Assembly: GCA_964492185.1 (NCBI GenBank)
Contig: CAZBJH010000100.1
Coordinates: 1-13,037, forward strand
Source of the DNA: JAFGSZ01 sp964492185
GTDB lineage: Bacteria; Bacteroidota; Bacteroidia; Bacteroidales; UBA10428
DNA: 13,037 nt
Direction of reading: 5' to 3'
The position numbers and the translations under genes were made by a program. Below the pieces are notes generated by a model that made no database searches, was not told where the DNA came from, and worked only from the letters and a program-made list of their open reading frames with translations. Positions 1 through 6,270 of the stretch are shown piece by piece (the stretch's first letter is position 1; every line of letters begins with the position of its first letter).

Positions 1-1793
1 ACCGGAGGTAATGCAAAACAAAACCCGAACATCACGTGGCTTAAATAATAGTTCAGGTCAATACCGTTTTTACCGGTTATCAGCGGAGTTAATGCCATAA
101 AAGCACTTACAGATACAATATTCCAGGTAATAAAAAGCGTTTCTTTTCGTAAGGTCCATTCTTTCGGATTAAAAAAGGAAGCAAGTATTTTGGGCAGTAT
201 GAAATGGTTGAAAATGTGAAACAGGAGAAAAACCAGTGTTAAGAGCGCAACGTACCAGCCCGTGTATTTTTCTGTTATATCAATTTTATAGGGCTTTAAT
301 ATGATCAACACTAAAAAAGCATACAGTGTAATTAATATATAATCGGTTTTACGGGGTAGCAGCAACGGATATTGCTTGTTCAATGTATAGAATGAGAGCT
401 TCTTTTTAATAGTTTGATTGGATTGGGTGAAACGGTTCAGATAATAGCTACTGAGATAAAGAAAAAGCAAAATAAGAAGAAAGGAAAGAATGCCCGCCCA
501 AAAAAAGGTTTTATTTTTATTTGCAGAAAGATGATATTCGTATATTTTTATCCTGTTGTTCAGGGTTTTCAGCTTATTTTCTTTTTTACGGGTTTCGTAT
601 TTCAGGTGAAGGTCAAGCACGTTCTTATTGTTTTCTGCCTTGTAAATACTGTCCTTTAGTTGCTGGTATAGTCGTTGATATTTGTAAGCCGAATCATAGA
701 CATGTTGGTTGGCATACAAATCAGCATACATGTTATAGGTTTTCATTAATACCAGGGGTTCATCACTAATCCTTGCATGTTGGATACTTTCTTCAAGAAA
801 AAATAATGCAGAATCATACAGGCCCATTTTGGTGTAAACCGAGGCCAATGAAGAAAAGGTTGTAGATATGCCGCTGATATCACGTATGTCTTTCTTTAAG
901 GCAAGTGATTTTTTGTAATGGCTGAGTGCCCTGGGGTATTTTCCCGCATCATTATAAAAGCTACCCAGCGACTCCAGCGTGTGGGAAATGCCTTTCTTAT
1001 CCCCGATCTGTTTTCGAAGTTTCAGGGCTTTCATGTAACAAACCAGTGCACTATCCGTTTGGTGTATCTCATCATAAAGAGTCGCCAGGTTGTAATACAG
1101 GGTGCCCTGCTTGCGGATGTTTCCCATACCGGCATAGCAGGTCAGTGCTTTTTTCGAATACGCAATGGCTTCCTTGTGGCGATCCATTTTTCCGTATATA
1201 ATGGCAATGTTTCCTGTTGTATTGGCAATTTCCACTTTGTCGCCTGTTTCATGGCTCAGGCGGTTTGCTTTTATGTAAGCCTTCATTGCTTTTTGATAGT
1301 CAGTTTTCAGCATATAAATAACTCCCAGCACATTGTAGGCAGAGCACATTAATTCATTATTCCCTATGAGACGTGAATAATTCAAGGAAGAATTTAAATA
1401 CGTTGCCGAACTGTCGTAATTACCTTTCATGTATAAACTCAGTCCGGCACTGTACAGACTATTGGCCAGGCATAATGTATCACCGGCTTTCCTGCTTAAG
1501 CGTGTGGCGGTATGGAAACAGCCGAGGGCTTTTTTATAGTGGTTTGCAAAGGCATAGGCACGGCCTGCTTCCCAGTATACCTTGATTTTTTGTATATCGT
1601 TGTTGTCACTGTTTTTCAGCCTGAGGGCTTCATTGAAATACCGGAACGCAGCCAGCGAATCGGTGGTAATATGAAGTTGTCCCAACTGAAGCAAATATTG
1701 TGCCCGGAGCGAATCGTTGCGGGTATTTTCCAGTAAAGATTGAAGGCTGTCGGAAACGCTTTTTGCCTGCAGCGGATCAGGGTTTATGAATAT
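1..1793 (-). CDS. TPR membrane protein, probable LytTR-family regulator (partial at both ends)
   Basis: Read on the minus strand from 1793, the frame stays open for 597 codons to the window edge. The start is lost in the N gap and the C-terminus lies beyond position 1. The first visible residues (IFINPDPLQAKSVSDS) look like the end of a signal peptide, so only a few N-terminal codons seem to be missing. Visible residues about 15-385 are tetratricopeptide repeats (e.g. GKYPRALSHYKKSLALKK). A short charged, probably coiled-coil stretch follows (about 385-425), then a membrane segment (430-451). A multi-pass block comes next (about 485-500, 512-532, 552-570, 584-595) containing ILPKILASFFNPKEWTLRKE. 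That block resembles the membrane domain preceding LytTR DNA-binding domains in Bacteroidetes proteins. I infer a sensor/regulator with periplasmic TPRs and a cytoplasmic LytTR domain outside the window; the DNA-binding part is not seen. A histidine-kinase-like relative is an alternative. Confidence 0.85.
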   Translation of the reverse strand, partial: MFINPDPLQAKSVSDSLQSLLENTRNDSLRAQYLLQLGQLHITTDSLAAFRYFNEALRLKNSDNNDIQKIKVYWEAGRAYAFANHYKKALGCFHTATRLSRKAGDTLCLANSLYSAGLSLYMKGNYDSSATYLNSSLNYSRLIGNNELMCSAYNVLGVIYMLKTDYQKAMKAYIKANRLSHETGDKVEIANTTGNIAIIYGKMDRHKEAIAYSKKALTCYAGMGNIRKQGTLYYNLATLYDEIHQTDSALVCYMKALKLRKQIGDKKGISHTLESLGSFYNDAGKYPRALSHYKKSLALKKDIRDISGISTTFSSLASVYTKMGLYDSALFFLEESIQHARISDEPLVLMKTYNMYADLYANQHVYDSAYKYQRLYQQLKDSIYKAENNKNVLDLHLKYETRKKENKLKTLNNRIKIYEYHLSANKNKTFFWAGILSFLLILLFLYLSSYYLNRFTQSNQTIKKKLSFYTLNKQYPLLLPRKTDYILITLYAFLVLIILKPYKIDITEKYTGWYVALLTLVFLLFHIFNHFILPKILASFFNPKEWTLRKETLFITWNIVSVSAFMALTPLITGKNGIDLNYYLSHVMFGFCFALPP

Positions 1794-1794
1794 T

Positions 1795-1894
1795 NNNNNN
1801 NNNNNNNNNNNNNNNNNNNNNNNNNNNNNNNNNNNNNNNNNNNNNNNNNNNNNNNNNNNNNNNNNNNNNNNNNNNNNNNNNNNNNNNNNNNNNN
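1795..1894. other. Assembly gap (100 N)
   Basis: Exactly 100 N, the conventional length for a scaffold gap of unknown size. It hides the first codons, ribosome binding site and promoter of the TPR/LytTR-like gene. The visible part of that gene begins at the end of a signal peptide, and its putative regulatory repeats begin only 17 bp beyond the gap. If the layout matches the neighbouring genes, the true missing length is about 100 bp. Confidence 0.97.
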
Positions 1895-1910
1895 TTAGAA
1901 AAAATACATG

Positions 1911-1950
1911 ATTGTTGAGAAATGCATAATTATGTTGTAAAATGTCCGGA
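1911..1950 (-). promoter_or_regulatory. 20-bp-period direct repeat upstream of the TPR/LytTR-like gene
   Basis: Two tandem units read on the plus strand: ATTGTTGAGAAATGCATAAT at 1911-1930 and TATGTTGTAAAATGTCCGGA at 1931-1950. The first matches the second unit upstream of the esterase (6178-6197) at 18 of 20 positions. The same element sits at a similar distance upstream of the other minus-strand genes. Here the start codon and core promoter are in the N gap, so the distance cannot be measured. It is a probable transcription-factor site, and an autoregulatory one if the downstream gene encodes the factor. Confidence 0.6.
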
Positions 1951-2045
1951 AGTAATATCAAATTCCAGACATTTGATAATGTATAATTCAATTTTTTTTA
2001 GTATAAAACAGATGAGTATTTTTCCAGCCGCCAGGTAGGGTTGGA

Positions 2046-2582
2046 TTATTCCTCTTCTTTGACCTCTCTTGCTTTTTCACATTTTATTTTCATATGCTCC
2101 CGTTGAAAAGAAATAAACGGCTTTCCATATTCTGCTCCGTCATATTCTCTTTGAAACTGGATATCTTCAACATAATAGCATGTACTGTCCTTGCCTATAT
2201 ATACAGCAAAAGTTGCCGGTCTTGTGTCTTTATACCAGGGAGTGCCATAATCTGTTTTATATAATAAGTATTCCTTACCCGGAGAAAATTTCTGTACCCT
2301 GATTGTATATATTGTATCGCAGTTATTCCATGATTTATATAATATTTTTTCAATTTTTTCATGGGTTAATTCAGGATCATCAAATTTATAGTTTGCATTG
2401 AGCAGGCGCTCCGGCAATTCCTCTTTTACTTCATTTTTTTTTGTTTCATTTTTTTTTGTTTTGTCAGGGACAACTTTGTTTTTCAGTTTTTTCAATGTAC
2501 CCAGTTGGGAATAGCTTTGCATGGGAATAGACATGGCTATAACAACAAAACATAAACAAAAGATTATCGTACTTTTTTTCAT
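2046..2582 (-). CDS. Secreted protein of unknown function, paralogue of the next gene's C-terminal domain
   Basis: 178 residues. An N-terminal signal peptide (about residues 1-25, ending SYSQ) is followed by a lysine-rich linker (27-55) and a single domain (about 56-170). The domain aligns with residues 400-516 of the product of 2681-4231. Shared features in order are ELPE, W-[ND]-N-C, an aromatic/acidic strand containing EY-x-x-YK, a YK-[DS]-TR motif, CYYV-x-DI-x-F, REY-x-GA and F-x-REH-x-KI-x-C. Three cysteines align (C88, C135, C168 here; C432, C478, C512 there). The segment after the signal peptide, QLGTLKKLKN, also matches QFGKLKKLKK of the paralogue. I recognise no named family or catalytic motif. 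The protein is probably periplasmic or surface-exposed. A motif related to the shared 20-bp repeat lies about 75 bp upstream of the start, and the gene appears to be transcribed on its own. Confidence 0.88.
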   Translation of the reverse strand: MKKSTIIFCLCFVVIAMSIPMQSYSQLGTLKKLKNKVVPDKTKKNETKKNEVKEELPERLLNANYKFDDPELTHEKIEKILYKSWNNCDTIYTIRVQKFSPGKEYLLYKTDYGTPWYKDTRPATFAVYIGKDSTCYYVEDIQFQREYDGAEYGKPFISFQREHMKIKCEKAREVKEEE

Positions 2583-2618
2583 AATTTTATGTATTATATG
2601 TTTAAAATTTTATGGTTA

Positions 2619-2650
2619 CAAATGATGGTTTCTGCGATGACAAAAATCAA
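2619..2650 (-). promoter_or_regulatory. Weak candidate promoter for the 178-residue protein
   Basis: On the plus strand CAAATGAT at 2619-2626 reads ATCATTTG on the minus strand, an imperfect match to the Bacteroidetes -7 box TAnnTTTG. A CAA (minus-strand TTG) lies at 2648-2650, after a 21-bp spacer. That spacing equals the one at the esterase promoter, and the repeat-like motif starts a few bases farther upstream, also as there. The -7 match is poor, so the call rests on the shared geometry. Confidence 0.3.
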
Positions 2651-2655
2651 TTCAT

Positions 2656-2676
2656 CATGTTGAGACAAATGCATTA
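2656..2676 (-). promoter_or_regulatory. Single degenerate copy of the shared regulatory repeat
   Basis: Plus-strand CATGTTGAG, then AC, then AAATGCATTA matches the repeat unit found at 1911, 4312, 4332, 6158 and 6178, but with a two-base insertion. No clear second copy lies 20 bp away. It is about 75-95 bp upstream of the start at 2582, the same range as at the other genes. It may be a weak or low-affinity site. Confidence 0.4.
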
Positions 2677-2680
2677 ATAC

Positions 2681-4231
2681 TCATTTTATATTTCCACAAT
2701 CGATTTTTATATGTTCTCTTTCAAAATCGATCAGAGGAGCTGAATAATTACCTGCTCCGCTGTATTCCCGCCTGAAATGGATATCCGTGACATAGTAGCA
2801 CCATCCGTCTTTGCCTTTGTAAACAGCATGGACAGGCACCCGGGTTGATTTATAGTCGGGCACACCAAAATCTTTATAGATCATGTACTCATCGCCTTCA
2901 TCATGTTTTTCAATAATGAGTTGAGTAATGGTTGCACAATTGTCCCATTTGTTTTTTAATAATGATTTAATATTAGCCGTTGAAAGCTTCGGATCGTAAA
3001 AATGCCCGGAAGAATAGCTGAATTGTTCGGGTAATTCAGCCATTTTGGCTTTATTATCTTTGGCATTTTTTACTGCCAGCTTTGCGTTTTCTTTTAGTTT
3101 TGTAATATCTGCGGTGGACCAGTCGAGCTCAATCTCACCTATTGCATAATGTATATCCGTATTTCCTTTATGATATCCTATTTTTAAAGTATGGCTGGAA
3201 GGTGATAATCCGGCCAATTGTTCTATCCAGTCAACGGCTTGTTGTGTGTTTGTCGCCTTACCAGCATCAGGAATGATCTCTAAAAGCAAATATGATTTTT
3301 TCATCTCATTTTTATCATGAGTAACTCGAATATTAAAATCCGATACACCATTATCAACGTCAACATAATAGCCTCCGGTTTCATCATGCGTAAAATATGT
3401 AAGGGAATTCTGTACGGTGCCTGCATATCCGTCAAGGTATACAATTCCGTATATTTTATCCGTACCGGTAAATTTTGTTTTAAACCGGGAAGGATCTTCC
3501 TTTCTGACAGTAACAGGCTGTGATGAGAATAATATTTTCCCTTTATTGGTCTTATGGAAATCACTGGTATATAACCTGGCATAATAATCGGCAGCGATAT
3601 CGGTTTGTGCTTTTTTAATATCGGAGTTGAGTTGAAGCCCTTTTTCGTTTTCCGGATCCAGGAGTAATACCGCATTGGCGTACTTCGAGGCTACGTCAAG
3701 ATTAAGTACGGCTTTTTGTGTGTTATTATTTCCTTTCTCTTTATAAGCTTCCGCTATGTATTTTTTTATTTCTGGTTGGACATGATTATCGATCATCGCG
3801 GGTATTTTGTCCTTAAATTCGATTAAAATATTGTAATGATTCTCATTTGCATTTTGTAACCCTTTTTCTTTCACACATTTATAAGTTGCCGGGTAATCCA
3901 GTTCCAGCGCTTCCTGATATAATTGTTCAGAGCCGTATCTTTCAGGATATTCTCCCAGGTAATAAGCGGTATGATATTTCGAGGACACAAATTTCTTATA
4001 TTCCTCATCATATTTTACAACATTTGATTCACTGCTTTCAGAAGAGGAAAAAGAAGCTTTTTTGGTAGTTACATCTTTTTCGGTTTTGCTATTATCAGCT
4101 TTTTTTTCTGTGCTTTTTACAGTTTTTTCCGCTTCCTTTTTTAATTTTTTTAATTTACCGAATTGTGCTCTGCATGGGTTACCGGGTAAAAAAATAAAAG
4201 ACAGAATAATAAGGTAAACGATTTTTTTCAT
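2681..4231 (-). CDS. Secreted multidomain protein of unknown function
   Basis: 516 residues. A signal peptide (about 1-22, ending CRAQ; the Cys is not in a good lipobox) is followed by a charged Lys/Glu/Ser linker (23-75). A mainly helical region with TPR-like character follows (about 75-225, e.g. NLDVASKYANAVLLLDPENE). Next is a probable beta-rich domain (about 230-372, beginning GKILFSSQPVTVRKE), a helical linker (373-400) and a C-terminal domain (400-516). The last is shared with the 178-residue protein encoded just downstream. The C-terminal domain carries C432, C478 and C512, the motif YKSTR and the ending FEREHIKIDC. I do not recognise the family. Two 20-bp direct repeats and a degenerate third lie 60-120 bp upstream, as at the esterase. 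The duplication of the domain in adjacent genes suggests related roles in the cell envelope; this is inference. Confidence 0.9.
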   Translation of the reverse strand: MKKIVYLIILSFIFLPGNPCRAQFGKLKKLKKEAEKTVKSTEKKADNSKTEKDVTTKKASFSSSESSESNVVKYDEEYKKFVSSKYHTAYYLGEYPERYGSEQLYQEALELDYPATYKCVKEKGLQNANENHYNILIEFKDKIPAMIDNHVQPEIKKYIAEAYKEKGNNNTQKAVLNLDVASKYANAVLLLDPENEKGLQLNSDIKKAQTDIAADYYARLYTSDFHKTNKGKILFSSQPVTVRKEDPSRFKTKFTGTDKIYGIVYLDGYAGTVQNSLTYFTHDETGGYYVDVDNGVSDFNIRVTHDKNEMKKSYLLLEIIPDAGKATNTQQAVDWIEQLAGLSPSSHTLKIGYHKGNTDIHYAIGEIELDWSTADITKLKENAKLAVKNAKDNKAKMAELPEQFSYSSGHFYDPKLSTANIKSLLKNKWDNCATITQLIIEKHDEGDEYMIYKDFGVPDYKSTRVPVHAVYKGKDGWCYYVTDIHFRREYSGAGNYSAPLIDFEREHIKIDCGNIK

Positions 4232-4276
4232 GATATAATGATTTGGTGAAACATAATAAATCGGACAAATGGTACG

Positions 4277-4308
4277 TGAAAATACTCAACATGGTTGAAG
4301 GATAGCAA
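4277..4308 (-). promoter_or_regulatory. Weak candidate promoter for the 516-residue protein
   Basis: TGAAAATA at 4277-4284 (minus strand TATTTTCA) keeps the TAnnTT part of the Bacteroidetes -7 box but not the final TG. CAA at 4306-4308 (minus strand TTG) is 21 bp farther. Both lie at exactly the same offsets from the direct repeat as the good promoter elements upstream of the esterase (35 bp and 6 bp before the first full repeat unit). The positional match supports it more than the sequence does. Confidence 0.35.
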
Positions 4309-4351
4309 AAGAATGTTGTGAAACGCAAAGAAATGTTGTGAAATGCATTTA
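4291..4351 (-). promoter_or_regulatory. 20-bp-period direct repeats upstream of the 516-residue protein
   Basis: Plus-strand units AATGTTGTGAAACGCAAAGA (4312-4331) and AATGTTGTGAAATGCATTTA (4332-4351) are tandem with a period of exactly 20 bp. A degenerate third copy starts at about 4291 (ATGGTTGAAGGATAGCAAAA). They lie 81-120 bp upstream of the start at 4231. They are nearly identical to the repeats upstream of the esterase. A 20-bp period places the units on one face of DNA about two turns apart, as expected for a dimeric or tandem-binding regulator. Confidence 0.75.
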
Positions 4352-4411
4352 AATGATTTTCATTTTCCCGGATCAAGGACAGGTAGTTGGATATGGTCAA
4401 CTTAGTATACC

Positions 4412-6088
4412 TTATTGAAGCAACATAATTTTTTTTGTTTGGAAGCCATAATTTTCTGCTACCATCCTGATCAGATACATCCCTTTTGGCAAACCGGCTA
4501 AAGTAATGCTTTCTGAATACGTCCCTGGTGCTTTTTCTTCGGCAATTTCTTGTATTATTCTTCCGTTTATGTCCAAAATATGGACAAGAATACGGGTTTT
4601 TCCGGGTATTGTATAGTTTAATACTATCACATGGTGAGCCCGGGTTTTGATATTCATGGAAAATGCATTATCCCAATTCCTGTTCAAAGACACACTTGAC
4701 TCGGGAACAATGGAAAATACAGTATCACTGGAATCTGCCAATTTTTCGTTTGTATCGCTAACGCGAATAAGGCAATTATCCGAAGAAGCTTCCGGAACGG
4801 TCCAGGAATATGAGCCAATGTCGGCTGCACTCACTACTTCTTCAGTCCATGAGCTGCCATTATCCACAGAATAATCAATTTTTACATTGCCGCTCGTATT
4901 CTGTGAATCCCACGTGATATCATGAATACTTCCTGCCTGCCAGGTTTCACCGCCATTAGGTGATGTTACAGTAATCTCCGGAGGGACACTACTGCTCGTT
5001 GAAATAGAAAATACAGCATCACTGATATCACAGGGATAATCATTGGTATCATAGATGCGCACAAGACACCTGTCGGATAATTTATCAGGAATGGTCCAGG
5101 AATAAGAACCGTCATTATCTGTCAGGGTAACTATTTCGTTCCATGAATTACCAGCGTTTGTGGAATAATCAATGGTAATATTTTTATCCGTTGATCCTAC
5201 GCGTTGACTGGTCCATGTAATATTATGGTTACTTCCTGTTTTCCAGTTTTCTCCTCCGTTGGGAGTGGTCACGGTGATGGTGGTAAAGCCGTCAATAATG
5301 TGTCGTGTAAAAAAGTGCCAGATCTCTTCACTTGCATTGATCCCTCCACTGACAGACATGGGCCATACATGTTGGTCTTCCCGGCCCGTGATCAATACCA
5401 CTTCGGTATCTGTAGTCTGAGAAATAAAACTTTCCTTAAAGTATGTTGAATCTGTATTACCGGGTGGATAGGGATCCGCGACAATAGGATGTGTGGAACA
5501 TTCATTATGGTCAACCCAGAAATCTATCGTAGTTTCCATGTTTTCATAGGGTGCGGTTTCATCATCCATACCATGAATATTTAATATGCCAATGGGCTGG
5601 GTAAAAGGGCAATGGTAAATATCACATAGACCGGCTACAGAAGCTATAGCTGCAAACTGATCGCCCATACAGCAGGCAAGGCGATGTGACATTATACCTC
5701 CAACGGAGAAACCACAAACATAGATTCTATCCTGATTAATAGTATAGTCGGAATTCAATGTATCCAACAGGGCAGAGATAAATTCCACATCTGTGTCTCC
5801 CAGATAATCCCATGTATTTTGATCACCCTGTGGATATACAGCTATAAATCCTTCATTTTCTGCAATATCGTTAAAACCTGTCATATGCATCATTCCTTCT
5901 CCGTTTCCTCCGATGCCGTGCAGAATCAGCACTAACGGGGCATTTGTTATGCCATCGGGTTTATACAACCAGTAACTTCGGGTGTTTCCGTTTACCAGAA
6001 TACTGTGTTCATCCTGCCCAAAAAGATTTGCTGCAGGAATGTTGCTTACAAAAACAAGAGCTAAAATTGAAAGATTAATATTTTTCAT
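4412..6088 (-). CDS. Secreted serine esterase with two Ig-like repeats and T9SS sorting domain
   Basis: 558 residues from the start at 6088. The frame is open to 6154, but a promoter lies inside that extension, and MKNINLSILALVF begins a proper signal peptide. Residues about 27-265 form an alpha/beta-hydrolase of the PHB-depolymerase/LpqC/feruloyl-esterase type. It has oxyanion HG (57-58), nucleophile Ser128 in GFSVGG, probable Asp176 in HGMDDETAPY and His240 in QHVWP. Two repeats of about 95 residues follow (about 271-363 and 371-461), each starting TVT-x-PNGGE-x-W and containing SYSWT-[IV]-P. They resemble the Ser/Thr-rich GPI-anchored-type (Kre9/KNH-like) beta-sandwich domain. The end (about 468-558, KGMYLIRMVAENYGFQTKKI) is a type A T9SS sorting domain, so the protein should cross the outer membrane. 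The substrate is probably a plant or polymer ester, but the specificity cannot be read from the sequence. Confidence 0.93.
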   Translation of the reverse strand: MKNINLSILALVFVSNIPAANLFGQDEHSILVNGNTRSYWLYKPDGITNAPLVLILHGIGGNGEGMMHMTGFNDIAENEGFIAVYPQGDQNTWDYLGDTDVEFISALLDTLNSDYTINQDRIYVCGFSVGGIMSHRLACCMGDQFAAIASVAGLCDIYHCPFTQPIGILNIHGMDDETAPYENMETTIDFWVDHNECSTHPIVADPYPPGNTDSTYFKESFISQTTDTEVVLITGREDQHVWPMSVSGGINASEEIWHFFTRHIIDGFTTITVTTPNGGENWKTGSNHNITWTSQRVGSTDKNITIDYSTNAGNSWNEIVTLTDNDGSYSWTIPDKLSDRCLVRIYDTNDYPCDISDAVFSISTSSSVPPEITVTSPNGGETWQAGSIHDITWDSQNTSGNVKIDYSVDNGSSWTEEVVSAADIGSYSWTVPEASSDNCLIRVSDTNEKLADSSDTVFSIVPESSVSLNRNWDNAFSMNIKTRAHHVIVLNYTIPGKTRILVHILDINGRIIQEIAEEKAPGTYSESITLAGLPKGMYLIRMVAENYGFQTKKIMLLQ

Positions 6089-6122
6089 AGGTAATTTTAA
6101 TGTTGTATTTGCTTGTTGTTCG

Positions 6123-6154
6123 CAAAAATATTCATAGGGGTTATATAAATGCAA
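6123..6154 (-). promoter_or_regulatory. Esterase promoter (Bacteroidetes TAnnTTTG type)
   Basis: CAAAAATA at 6123-6130 is TATTTTTG on the minus strand, an exact fit to the -7 consensus TAnnTTTG. CAA at 6152-6154 (minus strand TTG) is a -33-like element with a 21-bp spacer. Transcription would start near 6116-6118, giving a leader of about 28 nt to ATG at 6088. This excludes translation from the upstream ATG at 6154. The direct repeats begin right upstream of the -33 element, a typical activator position. Confidence 0.6.
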
Positions 6155-6197
6155 TCAAATGTTGCGAAATGCAAATAAATGTTGTGAAATGCATAAT
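6147..6197 (-). promoter_or_regulatory. 20-bp-period direct repeats between the esterase and RNase H-like genes
   Basis: AAATGC recurs at 6147, 6167 and 6187, exactly 20 bp apart. The full units are AATGTTGCGAAATGCAAATA (6158-6177) and AATGTTGTGAAATGCATAAT (6178-6197), preceded by a half unit (6147-6157). They abut the -33 region of the esterase promoter. The region is divergent, and the repeats are also about 74-113 bp upstream of the RNase H-like start, so an effect on both genes is possible. The match in geometry to 4291-4351 favours the esterase. Confidence 0.75.
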
Positions 6198-6270
6198 GAT
6201 AACAAGCCAGGGAAGTTTGGCCTGTCATTTTAATTTTTACTAAATTGCCGTTTTAAAAAGAAATCACAGG

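Noticed and set aside
414..1736. Several plus-strand open frames (e.g. 918-1352) opposite the TPR gene
   Set aside because: The minus strand is open for all 597 codons here and gives convincing TPR and membrane sequence. The plus-strand frames overlap one another and show no family features.
2440..2460. Repeated TTTTTTTTGTTTCATT in the 178-residue protein gene as a DNA repeat
   Set aside because: It is the codons of the lysine/asparagine-rich linker (KKNETKKNEVK) and needs no other explanation.
4179..4400. 73-residue minus-strand frame overlapping the start of the 516-residue protein
   Set aside because: It overlaps the real gene start out of frame, covers the direct repeats and has no recognisable features.
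6089..6154. 22-residue N-terminal extension of the esterase (Met at 6154)
   Set aside because: It contains the TAnnTTTG promoter box, has no signal-peptide character, and the Met at 6088 starts a normal signal peptide.
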